Positions 26,201 through 36,404 of a DNA stretch of 64,000 nt are shown here, in pieces. The position numbers and the translations under genes were made by a program. Source of the DNA: Sphingobacterium spiritivorum (GTDB taxonomy: Bacteria; Bacteroidota; Bacteroidia; Sphingobacteriales; Sphingobacteriaceae). The stretch covers positions 3,410,001 through 3,474,000 of the forward strand of contig NZ_CP068082.1 in the NCBI RefSeq assembly GCF_016724845.1. Direction: 5' to 3'. The notes beneath the pieces were generated by a model. That model saw nothing but the letters and a program-made list of their open reading frames with translations, made no database searches and had not been told where the DNA came from. Position 1 is the stretch's first letter. Each line of letters opens with the position of its first letter.

Positions 26201-26533
26201 ATGGAAACTAAAGTTATTAAAACAATCCGTGAATGGCTTCCGCAGGTCATCCATGAGCAGATCAGTGATGATTACACCGCTTTACAATCACTGGCAGGTT
26301 ATTTTTTGCAGCACATCCAGGGTGATGAAGACCAACAGGCATTGGCTATTGAAGCCGCCCAGATTGTCAATATTCTATATCTGAACGGAAAGCTGCACGA
26401 TAAAAATGCTATTGAGAATGAGTTTCTGAGCCTGATAGCAAATGAGGAAACTCCAAAAAGTCTGAAGAAACACCTGGCATTTTTTCCAAAAGAACTGAGA
26501 CAGGTGTATTTGAAAACAATAATTGAAAATTAA
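26201..26533 (+). CDS. Kdp-linked small protein B (paralogue of protein A)
   Basis: A 110-residue acidic helical protein without signal peptide. It shares with the protein at 25587 an N-terminal Leu-Pro followed by a helix, a central 'LY(x)nG...AIENEFL' stretch and a C-terminal 'FPKELRQVYLKTI' matching 'IPYSLRSVYIRQL'. Its stop is one base before the kdpF ATG, so translation is tightly coupled to the Kdp complex. No known KdpE-like or c-di-AMP-binding motif is visible. Function unknown. Confidence 0.7.
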   Translation: METKVIKTIREWLPQVIHEQISDDYTALQSLAGYFLQHIQGDEDQQALAIEAAQIVNILYLNGKLHDKNAIENEFLSLIANEETPKSLKKHLAFFPKELRQVYLKTIIEN

Positions 26534-26534
26534 C

Positions 26535-26612
26535 ATGGCCGCATTATTTATTATCTCGATTCTGGTATTTGTATACATCTGTTATGTGTTACTCAAACCA
26601 GAAAAATTTTAA
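26535..26612 (+). CDS. kdpF: KdpF, small stabilising subunit of the Kdp K+ pump
   Basis: A 25-residue membrane peptide, MAALFIISILVFVYI then CYVLLKPEKF. It is one transmembrane helix ending in the 'LxxPEKF' typical of KdpF, which packs against KdpA and stabilises the KdpFABC complex. It begins 1 bp after the preceding gene and lies 58 bp before kdpA, the conserved position. It is too short for most ORF callers. Confidence 0.9.
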   Translation: MAALFIISILVFVYICYVLLKPEKF

Positions 26613-26670
26613 GTCAGTATTTACAGTTTGTATGTCTTATACGCAGCAACAAATAATCTAAAACAATAAT

Positions 26671-28359
26671 ATGAACACAGAAATTTTAGGTATAGTCTTT
26701 ATGTTTGCCCTGACGGTCATTCTAGCTATACCTTTTGGAAAATATATCGCTAAAGTTTTTGGAAATGAAAAAACATGGCTTGACCCTGTTTTCAATCCGC
26801 TGGAGAGATTAATATTCCGTACCAGCGGTATTGATCAGCATCAGGAAATGAACTGGAAACAGCATATGGCTGCATTGCTGACCATTAATATGCTTTGGTT
26901 TTTGGTGGGTATGCTTATCCTTATGACACAGCAGTGGCTGCCCTTAAATCCGGATAACAATCCCAATATGTCAGCACATCTGGCTTTTAATACCACTATC
27001 TCTTTTGTCGTCAACTGTAATCTTCAGCATTATTCGGGAGAGACCGGTGTGAGTTATCTGAGTCAATTCTGGCTGATGTTTCTGCAATTTGTAAGCTCAG
27101 GTACAGGTATGGCTGCCGGGGTTGTCCTTTTCAAAGCATTCCGCGAAAAGAGAAGTGATACACTGGGTAATTTCTACAGCTTTTTTGTTAAATCCTGTAC
27201 GCGTATTTTACTTCCGCTATCGATTGTCGTGGCATTGATTCTGGTCTTTAACGGTACGCCAATGACATTCAACGGAAAAGATAGTATGACTACGCTGGAA
27301 GGTAAGACAGTAGAGGTGTCTACTGGTCCGGCTGCGGGTTTTATTGCTATCAAACATGTGGGAACTAACGGAGGTGGTTTTTTTGGTGTCAATTCTAATC
27401 ATCCGTTTGAAAATCCGAATTATCTGACCAATATCACGGAGATGTTTGCACAGATGATCATTCCGTTAGCGATGATCTTTGCCTTTGGCTATTTTATACG
27501 ACGGAAAAAACTTTCCTGGATGATTTTCGGGGTTATGACTGTAGGATTCTTACTGCTGGTCATTCCGAATATTATAATGGAAGCAAAAGGTAACCCTGTA
27601 ATAAGCGGAATGGGTATTGATATTTCTTCCGGTAATACGGAAGGAAAAGAAACCCGGTTTGGGGCCATTGCTTCCGGTTACTGGAGTATTGCGACCACGG
27701 TGATCTCTACCGGATCTATCAATGCTATGCATGACAGTACTATGCCTCTCAGTGGTATGAATGAATTGTTGGCAATGATGATTAATGCCTTCTACGGCGG
27801 AAACGGAGTGGGACTGCTGAACTTCTTTATTTTTATTATTCTGGGTGTGTTTATCAGCGGTCTGATGGTCGGAAGGACTCCGGAATTTCTGGGTAAGAAA
27901 ATCGAAGCCCGTGAAATGAAGATCGCTATGATTATTGCGCTTTTGCATCCTTTCCTGATTCTGGTGGGAACAGCTCTTGCAAGTGCATTTCCTGCTTATG
28001 GATTAGCAACATTGAACAATCCGGGTTTTCACGGTTTCAGTGAAATGCTCTATGAATATACGTCTTCAGCCGCTAATAACGGTAGTGGATTTGAAGGATT
28101 GGGTGACAACACGTTGTGGTGGAATGTCAGCACCGGGTTTGTATTGATTCTGAGCCGTTTCCTGCCAATTATAGGACCTGTAGCAATTGCAGGACTGCTG
28201 GCCGCTAAAAATTATATTCCTGAGGGTTCCGGAACATTAAAAACAGATACTGCGACATTCGGACTGATGGTTTTTGCGGTAATCGTTATTGTCGCAGCCC
28301 TTGCTTTCTTTCCGGCATTGACACTGGGACCTATCGCCGAACATTTTTCACTAAACTAA
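26671..28359 (+). CDS. kdpA: KdpA, potassium-binding channel-like subunit
   Basis: A 562-residue polytopic membrane protein of the superfamily of K+ transporters. It starts [30 protein letters not shown]. Selectivity-filter-like segments are seen, such as '[18 protein letters not shown]', '[15 protein letters not shown]' and '[12 protein letters not shown]', which bind K+ in the four P-loops. It draws K+ from the periplasm and passes it to KdpB through an intramembrane tunnel. It is 20 bp upstream of kdpB. Length and motifs are complete. Confidence 0.97.
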   Translation: MNTEILGIVFMFALTVILAIPFGKYIAKVFGNEKTWLDPVFNPLERLIFRTSGIDQHQEMNWKQHMAALLTINMLWFLVGMLILMTQQWLPLNPDNNPNMSAHLAFNTTISFVVNCNLQHYSGETGVSYLSQFWLMFLQFVSSGTGMAAGVVLFKAFREKRSDTLGNFYSFFVKSCTRILLPLSIVVALILVFNGTPMTFNGKDSMTTLEGKTVEVSTGPAAGFIAIKHVGTNGGGFFGVNSNHPFENPNYLTNITEMFAQMIIPLAMIFAFGYFIRRKKLSWMIFGVMTVGFLLLVIPNIIMEAKGNPVISGMGIDISSGNTEGKETRFGAIASGYWSIATTVISTGSINAMHDSTMPLSGMNELLAMMINAFYGGNGVGLLNFFIFIILGVFISGLMVGRTPEFLGKKIEAREMKIAMIIALLHPFLILVGTALASAFPAYGLATLNNPGFHGFSEMLYEYTSSAANNGSGFEGLGDNTLWWNVSTGFVLILSRFLPIIGPVAIAGLLAAKNYIPEGSGTLKTDTATFGLMVFAVIVIVAALAFFPALTLGPIAEHFSLN

Positions 28360-28379
28360 GCTATGGCTCATTTATAAAT

Positions 28380-30404
28380 ATGAATAACAATATGAACTCA
28401 ACTAATAAATCTTTGTTTCAAAAAGATCTGATAAAAGAAGCTTTTGCTCAATCTTTTGTCAAGCTCAATCCTAAGCTTATGTTTCGAAATCCGGTGATGT
28501 TCACTGTAGAAGTCGGTACGCTGGTGATGCTGGTTGTCACGGCCTGGACATTGAGCGGAGACCGTTCACAGGGTAGTTTTGGATATAATGCAACGGTGTT
28601 TGTGGTCTTATTTTTCACGCTTTTGTTTGCCAATTTTGCGGAAGCTATCGCTGAAGCAAGAGGAAAGGCACAGGCGGACAGTCTTCGCAAAACCCGTGAG
28701 GAGACTCCTGCAAAGCTGGAGAATGGAACTACTGTCTCTTCTTCTTCACTGAAAAAGGGTGATATTTTTATCTGCGTGGCCGGAGACGTGATTCCGACCG
28801 ACGGGGAGATTATTGAAGGACTTGCGACTATTGATGAAAGTGCTATCACCGGAGAATCTGCTCCTGTGATCCGGGAAGCTGGTGGTGATAAAAGCTCAGT
28901 AACCGGAGGAACCAAAGTCCTGTCGGATCATATCAAAGTACAGGTCACTACACAGCCCGGAGAAAGTTTTCTGGATAAAATGATCGCTTTGGTAGAAGGT
29001 GCAAGTCGCCAGAAGACACCGAATGAAATTGCACTGACTATATTGCTTGCAGGATTCACACTTGTATTTATTATTGTAACGGTGACATTGAAACCTTTTG
29101 CAGATTATGCAAACGTATCTATCACTATAGCTTCTTTTATTGCCCTGTTTGTGTGTCTTATTCCCACTACCATCGGAGGACTATTATCCGCTATCGGTAT
29201 AGCCGGAATGGACAGAGCACTTCGTGCAAATGTCATCACTAAATCGGGTAAAGCGGTAGAAACTGCCGGAGATATTGATGTCCTGTTACTAGACAAAACA
29301 GGGACTATTACGATCGGTAACCGGAAAGCTACTCAGTTCTATGCAGCAGACGGAATAGAAGAGAAACAACTTATCCGGGCTGCGGTTCTCAGCTCTATGG
29401 CCGATGATACGCCTGAAGGAAAGTCTATTCTTGAACTGGCTAATCCGGATCCGTTGACACTGCAGATAAAAGATCCGCATTATATCAATTTTACTGCTGA
29501 AACACGGACTTCGGGTGTGGATTTTACAGATACACGTATCCGTAAAGGCTCTACCGATGCGATCCGCAATATTGTGCTGAAAGCCGGCCATACCTTTCCT
29601 CAGGAAATTGAGGCACGCGTCACACAGATTTCCAGTAACGGAGGCACACCGCTTGTCGTATCCCAAAATGAAAAAGTAATGGGTGTAATAGAATTGCAGG
29701 ATATCATAAAACCGGGAATACAGGAGCGCTTTGAGCGGCTGAGAAAGATGGGTATAAAGACTGTGATGGTTACCGGTGATAATCCGCTTACCGCAAAATT
29801 CATAGCAGAGAAAGCAGGCGTGGATGATTTTATCGCTGAAGCTAAGCCTGAGGATAAGATGAATTACATCAAACAGGAACAAGCTGAAGGACGGTTGGTC
29901 GCCATGATGGGAGACGGTACAAATGATGCTCCGGCTTTGGCGCAGGCAGATGTTGGTGTAGCTATGAATAGTGGAACACAGGCTGCTAAGGAAGCCGGTA
30001 ATATGGTTGATCTGGATAATGATCCTACCAAACTGATTGAAGTTGTGGAGATCGGTAAACAACTCCTGATGACCCGTGGTACACTGACGACATTCTCTAT
30101 TGCAAATGATGTGGCCAAATATTTTGCGATTATTCCGGCATTGTTTATCACTGCTATTCCCGCCTTACAGGGACTGAATATTATGCATTTGGGAAGCCCT
30201 CAGAGTGCTATTCTGTCTGCTGTAATCTTTAATGCAATCATTATTCCGGTATTGATCCCGTTGGCATTAAAAGGAGTGACTTATAAACCTATCGGAGCCT
30301 CTGCCTTATTGCGACGCAATCTGTTTCTGTATGGGTTTGGCGGGGTGCTTATTCCTTTCGTAGCCATCAAACTCATAGATCTGGTTGTATCACTATTTAT
30401 ATAA
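28380..30404 (+). CDS. kdpB: KdpB, P-type ATPase subunit
   Basis: A 674-residue P-type ATPase. The catalytic Asp305 lies in [10 protein letters not shown]. The actuator motif TGES is at 157-160, where the Ser matches the inhibitory phosphorylation site known in E. coli KdpB. '[12 protein letters not shown]' supplies the hinge aspartates. It hydrolyses ATP to drive K+ import with KdpA. Both ATGs at residues 1 and 5 are possible starts. A long antisense ORF overlaps it but has no family features. Confidence 0.97.
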   Translation: MNNNMNSTNKSLFQKDLIKEAFAQSFVKLNPKLMFRNPVMFTVEVGTLVMLVVTAWTLSGDRSQGSFGYNATVFVVLFFTLLFANFAEAIAEARGKAQADSLRKTREETPAKLENGTTVSSSSLKKGDIFICVAGDVIPTDGEIIEGLATIDESAITGESAPVIREAGGDKSSVTGGTKVLSDHIKVQVTTQPGESFLDKMIALVEGASRQKTPNEIALTILLAGFTLVFIIVTVTLKPFADYANVSITIASFIALFVCLIPTTIGGLLSAIGIAGMDRALRANVITKSGKAVETAGDIDVLLLDKTGTITIGNRKATQFYAADGIEEKQLIRAAVLSSMADDTPEGKSILELANPDPLTLQIKDPHYINFTAETRTSGVDFTDTRIRKGSTDAIRNIVLKAGHTFPQEIEARVTQISSNGGTPLVVSQNEKVMGVIELQDIIKPGIQERFERLRKMGIKTVMVTGDNPLTAKFIAEKAGVDDFIAEAKPEDKMNYIKQEQAEGRLVAMMGDGTNDAPALAQADVGVAMNSGTQAAKEAGNMVDLDNDPTKLIEVVEIGKQLLMTRGTLTTFSIANDVAKYFAIIPALFITAIPALQGLNIMHLGSPQSAILSAVIFNAIIIPVLIPLALKGVTYKPIGASALLRRNLFLYGFGGVLIPFVAIKLIDLVVSLFI

Positions 30405-30456
30405 TATTGAGGTTCTGTCATCATCGTTTCATAATACATTGATAAAGTTAATCATA

Positions 30457-31023
30457 ATGAAAACACATATTCTACCAGCGATTAAGCTGACTTTAGGAAC
30501 ACTTATTCTATTCACTGTCCTTTATCCTGCACTTATCTGGGCTTTTGCTCAGGTCAGTCCTAATCAGGGTAAGGGCGAGATTATCAACTATAATGGCCAC
30601 ACCTATTACAGCAATATCGGCCAGTCATTCACGGAAGATCAGTATTTCTGGTCTCGTCCTTCTGCTGTTGATTATAATGCTTCCGGATCAGGAGCCAGCA
30701 ACAAGGGGCCATCTAATAAAGAATATCTGCAGGCTGTCCAGGCGCGTATAGATACTTTTATGCAACACAATCCCGGTATTAAAAAATCGGATATCCCGGT
30801 AGACCTGGTTACTGCAAGCGGAAGTGGTCTTGATCCGAATATGTCTGTACAGGCAGCTAAAGTACAGATTCAGCGGATAGCTGCAGTCAGAAATCTGGCG
30901 CTATCTGAAGTGGAACAGTTGGTGAATCAGCAGACCGAAAAACCTTTGTGGGGACTATTCGGTCCGGAGAAAATCAATGTTCTAAAGCTGAATATAGCTT
31001 TAGATCAACTGAGTAAAAAATAA
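30457..31023 (+). CDS. kdpC: KdpC subunit of the K+-transporting ATPase
   Basis: A 188-residue protein with one N-terminal transmembrane helix (LTLGTLILFTVLYPALIWAFA) and a periplasmic domain. 'FWSRPSAVDYNASGSGASN' and 'DLVTASGSGLDPN' are the KdpC signatures. KdpC holds the KdpFABC complex together and affects K+ affinity. I start at the ATG at 30457; an in-frame ATG at 30385 would overlap kdpB and add a non-homologous leader. The C-terminus 'WGLFGPEKINVLKLNIAL' is the usual family ending. Confidence 0.95.
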   Translation: MKTHILPAIKLTLGTLILFTVLYPALIWAFAQVSPNQGKGEIINYNGHTYYSNIGQSFTEDQYFWSRPSAVDYNASGSGASNKGPSNKEYLQAVQARIDTFMQHNPGIKKSDIPVDLVTASGSGLDPNMSVQAAKVQIQRIAAVRNLALSEVEQLVNQQTEKPLWGLFGPEKINVLKLNIALDQLSKK

Positions 31024-31060
31024 CTGTACCAACTGTTCTGACATAATACATCTATAACAT

Positions 31061-32161
31061 ATGAATACAACTCTAAAATTAATAGCTATGCTGACGGGTA
31101 TTTGTCTATCAGGGATAAGTGAGACGGTCTTTGCACAGGCTAATGCGCAAACAAACCCACTGCGTTTCGGGGGATACGCGGAAGTTTACTATACACAGGA
31201 TTTTAACAGACCTGATAATCATACCCGACCCGGGTTTTTATATAGTCACAACCGGTCTAATGAGGTCAATCTTAATCTGGCCTATGTGAAAGCTTCTTAT
31301 TCTGCAGATCGTGTACGCTCCAATCTGGCATTGGCTGCCGGGACGTATATGAGTGCAAACTATGCTGCAGAAAATGATGTTATGAAAAATGTATATGAAG
31401 CTAATGTGGGAGTGAGGCTTTCTGCAAAGCATGACCTGTGGATAGATGCCGGTATAATGCCTTCTCATCTGGGCTTTGAAAGTGCAGTAGGCAAAGACAA
31501 CTGGGCATTGACTAGAAGTCTCTTTGCCGAGAATTCTCCTTACTTTGAAACAGGAGCGAAGATTACGTATACTACAACAGACGGACGGTGGATGATGAGT
31601 GCGCTTGTCCTGAACGGATGGCAGCGGATCAGACGGGTTGACGGAAATAACACGCTCTCTTTCGGACATCAGCTGACGTTCAAACCTACGGAGAGGTTAA
31701 CTTTGAATAGCGGTTCATTTGTCGGAAGTGATCAGGCTGACAGCATACGGCAGATGCGTTATTTTCATAATCTATATGCTATCTATCAGGTCAGCGAACG
31801 ATTGGGGCTGACTGCCGGATTTGATATAGGTGCTCAACAGCAGAAGAAAGGATCAAAGGATTATGATGTGTGGTATACTCCTGTCTTGCTCGCGCGTTAT
31901 GCTGCATCAGATAAGGTAAGTCTGACAGCAAGAGGTGAATATTATCAGGATAAGAAAGGTGTAATCATTGCTTCGGATTCCCCACATGGATTTCAGACCT
32001 TTGGCTATTCTGTCAATATAGATTATCATATCCTGTCTAATGTGATCTGGCGTACGGAGCTCAGAAATCTGAACAGTAAAGATGCTGTTTTTACAGACCG
32101 GAATCAGCGTCTGACAGACAATAGCTTTACGGCAACCACTGCTTTGGCTATTAGTTTTTAA
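31061..32161 (+). CDS. BBP2-like outer-membrane porin within the kdp cluster
   Basis: A 366-residue barrel protein with a signal peptide ending 'FAQANAQ'. 'PLRFGGYAEVYYTQDFNRPDNHTRP' and 'DLWIDAGIMPSHLGFESAVGKDN' resemble the putative beta-barrel porin-2 (OmpL-like) family. The C-terminal strand (FTATTALAISF) ends in Phe. It lies 37 bp after kdpC and 34 bp before kdpD, so it is part of the operon. It may admit K+ or other small ions through the outer membrane when Kdp is induced; this is inferred from context. Such porins are common next to Bacteroidota kdp genes. Confidence 0.8.
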   Translation: MNTTLKLIAMLTGICLSGISETVFAQANAQTNPLRFGGYAEVYYTQDFNRPDNHTRPGFLYSHNRSNEVNLNLAYVKASYSADRVRSNLALAAGTYMSANYAAENDVMKNVYEANVGVRLSAKHDLWIDAGIMPSHLGFESAVGKDNWALTRSLFAENSPYFETGAKITYTTTDGRWMMSALVLNGWQRIRRVDGNNTLSFGHQLTFKPTERLTLNSGSFVGSDQADSIRQMRYFHNLYAIYQVSERLGLTAGFDIGAQQQKKGSKDYDVWYTPVLLARYAASDKVSLTARGEYYQDKKGVIIASDSPHGFQTFGYSVNIDYHILSNVIWRTELRNLNSKDAVFTDRNQRLTDNSFTATTALAISF

Positions 32162-32195
32162 CATATTTTGCAATAAAGTATATCAACTACCGGAC

Positions 32196-33320
32196 ATGGA
32201 AAATGAAAGAAAGAATGCAGAACATTTTCTCTCTCTGATCAGGAAATCAAAACAAGGGAAGTTTAAGATCTACATCGGTATGAGTGCCGGTGTAGGTAAG
32301 ACTTACCGAATGTTGCAGGAGGCACATTCGCTGCTGCGAAATGGTATTGATGTAAAGATCGGCTATGTAGAAACACATAACAGGGTGGAAACGGTAGAAC
32401 AATTAAAAGGTTTGCCAGTCATTGCACGACGTACTTCTTTCTATAAAGGCAAGGAACTCGAAGAACTGGATGTTCAGGCTGTTATTAATCTTCAGCCGGA
32501 GGTCGTGATTGTAGATGAACTGGCACATTCTAATATTGAAGGGAGTAAGAATGAAAAACGCTGGCAGGACGTGTTGGAAATACTGGAGGCCGGCATTAGT
32601 GTGATCAGTGCAGTCAATATACAACATATTGAAAGTCTGAATGAAGAAATAAAGACGATAACCGGAATAGAGGTGAGAGAGCGAATCCCCGACCGTATTA
32701 TTGCGCTGGCGGATGAGGTGGTCAACATAGATCTCACAGCCGAGGATCTGATTGCACGCCTGAAGGAAGGTAAAATATATCCATCTGATAAGATACAGTC
32801 TGCATTGAATAATTTTTTTCAAAGTGACCACATTCTTCAGCTTCGGCAGCTTGCGCTCAAAGAAGTTGCGGGACATGTGGTGAGACAGGTAGACCATGTG
32901 GTGCATAAAGGAATGATGGTCAGACATGATCGTTTTCTGGCATGTATAGGGAGTGATGCTAAGAAAGCAAAGAATGTGATCCGGAAGACTGCACGTCTGG
33001 CAAGCTATTATGGCGGAGAGTGGTATGTCTTATATGTGCAGACTCCCCGGGAAAGTGTGGATAAAATCGCTTTGGATAAACAGCGTTTGCTGATCAATAA
33101 TTTTAAATTAGCAACTGAATTAGGTGGACAGGTATTGCAGGTGAAAAGTAAACAAGTCCCCAGTGCCATCCTGGAGCAGGTGAGTAAAATGAATATTACA
33201 ACCGTTTGTATAGGTAAGCCGAAGTTGACCTTATTTGGGATTATTCTGGCAACAGGAGTGTTCAATGAGTTGTTAAAAAAACTGTCATCAGCAGATATTG
33301 ATTTAATTATTTTATCTTGA
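32196..33320 (+). CDS. kdpD: Kinase-less KdpD (N-terminal sensor plus USP domain)
   Basis: A 374-residue protein equivalent to the cytoplasmic N-terminal part of KdpD only. The KdpD domain (about 22-230) has a P-loop GMSAGVGKT at 28-36, the Walker B-like VVIVDELAHSN and 'HIESLNEEIKTITG'. A universal-stress-protein-like domain follows (about 245-374). The transmembrane helices, GAF and histidine kinase domains of E. coli KdpD are absent and no fragment of them follows in frame. It is likely to act as a sensor or adaptor for the separate kinase encoded 37 bp downstream. Confidence 0.9.
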   Translation: MENERKNAEHFLSLIRKSKQGKFKIYIGMSAGVGKTYRMLQEAHSLLRNGIDVKIGYVETHNRVETVEQLKGLPVIARRTSFYKGKELEELDVQAVINLQPEVVIVDELAHSNIEGSKNEKRWQDVLEILEAGISVISAVNIQHIESLNEEIKTITGIEVRERIPDRIIALADEVVNIDLTAEDLIARLKEGKIYPSDKIQSALNNFFQSDHILQLRQLALKEVAGHVVRQVDHVVHKGMMVRHDRFLACIGSDAKKAKNVIRKTARLASYYGGEWYVLYVQTPRESVDKIALDKQRLLINNFKLATELGGQVLQVKSKQVPSAILEQVSKMNITTVCIGKPKLTLFGIILATGVFNELLKKLSSADIDLIILS

Positions 33321-33357
33321 CATCTGTTATGTCAGGGACTGAAAATATTTACAGGAT

Positions 33358-35082
33358 ATGAGAACTAAAGAAAAACTGACGTTTGGAGTAGGTGTTTTAT
33401 TTCTTCTGATTGTGTTGCTGGCTGGGGTAAGCACCTATTATGTCAATAGCCTGAAGAAGGATACCAAGAATATTCTGCTCGCCAATTACAATACATTGGA
33501 ATATGGGCGCAATATGTTGCTTGCGTTGGATAAACTGGATTCAGATCCGCAGGCTTTAACGGATTTTGAGAAAAACCTGCGGCTACAGCGAGCTAATGAA
33601 ACTGAAAAAGGGGAGAAGGAAGCTACGGAACAAATTGTAGTTCATCTGGATGAATTGAAAAAAAATCCGCAAACTGCTAACCTTAAGGCCCTGATCCGCG
33701 AAGATATTGCAGAGGTCATGCGTTTAAATATGGAAGCTATAGGACGTAAAAGTGATATTGCGAATGAAACGGCAGCTTCTGCTATTATCTGGATATCCGT
33801 GACGGGAGCACTTTGTTTTCTGATTGCCTTTGTCCTGTTTGTAAATTTGCCTGGCAATATTGCCGATCCTATACGCGAACTGACCGGTAGTATCAGGCAG
33901 ATAGCCGCTCAGAATTATAGCGAACGGGTACACTTCGAAGGGCATAGCGAATTCGGTGAGCTGGCCAGATCTTTCAATACCATGGCGCAGAAACTGGAGG
34001 AATATTCAAACAGTAAGCTTGCCACTATCCTTAAAGAAAAAACAAGAATCGAAACACTTATTAATAATATGCACGATCCTGTCATTGGGATTGATGAACA
34101 GAAAAAAATATTATTTGCCAATCATGAGGCTCTAAAGGTTACAGGACTGGACTTGACTACTATACAAGGCAGGCAAATACAGGATATTGCTGTGAGTAAT
34201 GATCTTGTAAGACTGTTGATCAGAGATATGATGAATCCGGGACAGGGTTCTGCCGAACCGGTCAAAATAGCTGCTGACGGAAAACAACAATACTTCGAAA
34301 AGGAAATCATTGATATAAATGTTGTTCCGACAGGAGAACAGAATTCAGAGCTGATCGGCTATGTCATTATGCTGAAGAATATTACTCCTTTTAAAGAGCT
34401 TGATTTTGCAAAGACCAATTTTATTGCTACTGTTTCACATGAGCTCAAAACGCCTATTTCTTCTATCAAAATGAGCCTTAATATTCTGGCACATGAACGT
34501 ACCGGTACGCTGACAAATGAACAGCAGCAATTACTGGAAAGTATCGGAGATGATAGCGAACGATTGCTGAAGATTACGTCCGAACTGTTAAATATGTCTC
34601 AGGTTGAAACAGGCAATATTCAGTTGAATATGCAGGCGAATGACCCTTTGGAAATTCTGAAATATGCGGTAGATACGACACGTATTCCGGCAGAACAGAA
34701 AGGATTGTCAATTATACAGCAGGTGCAGCCTGATCTTCCTTTTATACAGGCAGATGCCGAAAAAACGGCATGGGTGCTGACTAATTTTATTACCAATGCT
34801 ATTCGCTATTCTTCGGACCATAACGAAATCATTGTTTCACTATACAGAGAGCAGGACAGGTTGGTCTTTGCTGTACAGGATTTTGGTCGCGGAATTGATT
34901 CCAGATATCAGGAGCGTATATTTGAACGTTACTTTCAGATTCCGGGAAGTGCCAAATCGGGTACAGGACTAGGGCTGGCTATCAGCAAGGATTTTATAGA
35001 AAATCAAGCTGGGAAAATAGGTGTGGAGAGTAAGCCGGGTTTAGGAAGCACATTCTATTTCTCGTTTCCTGTCGAAAGTTAG
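33358..35082 (+). CDS. HAMP-PAS sensor histidine kinase (likely Kdp sensor)
   Basis: A 574-residue membrane kinase. TM1 is about residues 9-28, a periplasmic region runs to about 140, and TM2 is about 143-163. Then come HAMP (about 165-217), PAS (about 225-335), the dimerisation domain with phospho-accepting His361 in ATVSHELKTP, and an ATPase domain with N-box (NFITNAIRYSS), G1 (DFGRGID) and G2 (GTGLGLAIS). It ends the kdp cluster. The NtrC-type regulator 8 kb upstream is the natural partner because neither has another cognate in view. The signal sensed is unknown. Confidence 0.92.
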   Translation: MRTKEKLTFGVGVLFLLIVLLAGVSTYYVNSLKKDTKNILLANYNTLEYGRNMLLALDKLDSDPQALTDFEKNLRLQRANETEKGEKEATEQIVVHLDELKKNPQTANLKALIREDIAEVMRLNMEAIGRKSDIANETAASAIIWISVTGALCFLIAFVLFVNLPGNIADPIRELTGSIRQIAAQNYSERVHFEGHSEFGELARSFNTMAQKLEEYSNSKLATILKEKTRIETLINNMHDPVIGIDEQKKILFANHEALKVTGLDLTTIQGRQIQDIAVSNDLVRLLIRDMMNPGQGSAEPVKIAADGKQQYFEKEIIDINVVPTGEQNSELIGYVIMLKNITPFKELDFAKTNFIATVSHELKTPISSIKMSLNILAHERTGTLTNEQQQLLESIGDDSERLLKITSELLNMSQVETGNIQLNMQANDPLEILKYAVDTTRIPAEQKGLSIIQQVQPDLPFIQADAEKTAWVLTNFITNAIRYSSDHNEIIVSLYREQDRLVFAVQDFGRGIDSRYQERIFERYFQIPGSAKSGTGLGLAISKDFIENQAGKIGVESKPGLGSTFYFSFPVES

Positions 35083-35096
35083 TTTGTCAGCAGGTG

Positions 35097-36404
35097 TCAC
35101 AGATCATTAATCCGTCTTCCTGTCAGCGCAGAGAATCTTTTGTTTTTAGGTTCACCAATCATCTGTTTTCCGTAAATACTTGTGTTTCCGGAAAACAGGT
35201 AGGCCAGTATACAGGCAATGGCGATATATACTGCAGCCTCAGCGCCGAACAGTTCTATTCCCATAATACTGCAGGCCAGTGGCGTATTGGTGGCACCGGA
35301 AAATACAGCAACAAATCCCATTCCGGCTAATAAACCTAAGGGCAGCGGAATAAATAAAGATAAAGCACTTCCCAAAGTTGCTCCGATAAAGAAGAGTGGC
35401 GTGACTTCACCTCCTTTGAATCCTGCAGCTAAGGTGAGGATCGTAAAAGCCATTTTCAATGCGAAATCATAGGGTTGAGCTGTTTGCTGAAAAGAGGCTT
35501 CTATGCCCGGGATGCCAAGTCCTATATAGGCTGTAGTACCGATACACCAGACTGCTGCGGCGACTATTATCCCTCCGGTAAAAGGGCGTAATGGCGGGTA
35601 ACTGATATAAGATTTGAAGAGCTGGGCCGTTCGCTTCAATGTCCGACTGAATACGGTTGCACATAGCCCGAAAAGAATTCCGGCAAATATGGCTAATGTA
35701 ATGTGCCAGAACGAAAGATCCGGAACGATGTCTATATGGTAGTGGGTATGATGTGCATTCCACAGTTTAGTAATAAGATCTGCACAGATCGCAGAAGCAA
35801 ATGCAGGAAAGATAGCATTATAGCGAAGCCGTCCGATAAGGAAAAATTCCATTCCGAATATTGCTCCGGCAAGGGGAGTGCCGAATACGGAACCAAACCC
35901 TGCTGCAACGGCTGCAATAATTAATATTTTTCGTTCTTCGGAGTTGAGTCTGAATCGTTTGCTGAACTGATCCGCAATGGCTCCTGCCATTTGCAGCGCT
36001 GTGCCTTCCCTGCCTGCTGACCCACCGAATAAATGTGTAATAATGGTGCCTAAATAGACAAAAGGAGCCATTTTAAACGGGATAGTTTGTTCCGGTGTAT
36101 GAATAGTGTCAATCAACAGATTGTTACCGGCTTCTACATCTTTACCCCAATAATAGTACAGTAATCCTACAGACAAGCCACCCACAGGAAGCAGGGCGAT
36201 GATCCATTTGTGCTCCTCCCGATAATTGGTCACCCATTCCAGTGAAATAAGAAAACCTGCGGAAGCGGATCCTATACATATCCCCAGAATAAGGCTGATA
36301 AATACCCATTTAAGAATATAAGGCATTGTTGGATAGTTCCGAAAGAATAATCGGGTCCGGATCTGAGTTTTTTGACGAATGGATTTTGGTTGTTTCGTAA
36401 GCAT
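35097..36404 (-). CDS. ClC-family chloride channel/transporter
   Basis: A 435-residue polytopic protein of the ClC family. 'FGGSAGREGTALQMAG' corresponds to the GxxGREGP motif and keeps the gating/exchange Glu. 'GFKGGEVTPLFFIGATLGS' corresponds to GxFxP with the usual change to EVTP in this subgroup. The retained Glu favours an H+/anion exchanger over a passive channel, but this cannot be proven by sequence. The protein is slightly shorter than E. coli ClcA and lacks CBS domains. It converges on the kdp kinase gene with 14 bp between them. Confidence 0.9.
   Translation of the reverse strand: MLTKQPKSIRQKTQIRTRLFFRNYPTMPYILKWVFISLILGICIGSASAGFLISLEWVTNYREEHKWIIALLPVGGLSVGLLYYYWGKDVEAGNNLLIDTIHTPEQTIPFKMAPFVYLGTIITHLFGGSAGREGTALQMAGAIADQFSKRFRLNSEERKILIIAAVAAGFGSVFGTPLAGAIFGMEFFLIGRLRYNAIFPAFASAICADLITKLWNAHHTHYHIDIVPDLSFWHITLAIFAGILFGLCATVFSRTLKRTAQLFKSYISYPPLRPFTGGIIVAAAVWCIGTTAYIGLGIPGIEASFQQTAQPYDFALKMAFTILTLAAGFKGGEVTPLFFIGATLGSALSLFIPLPLGLLAGMGFVAVFSGATNTPLACSIMGIELFGAEAAVYIAIACILAYLFSGNTSIYGKQMIGEPKNKRFSALTGRRINDL

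Noticed and set aside
29289..30062. 257-codon open frame antisense to kdpB
   Set aside because: It has no family features, no promoter, and lies fully inside the conserved kdpB frame.
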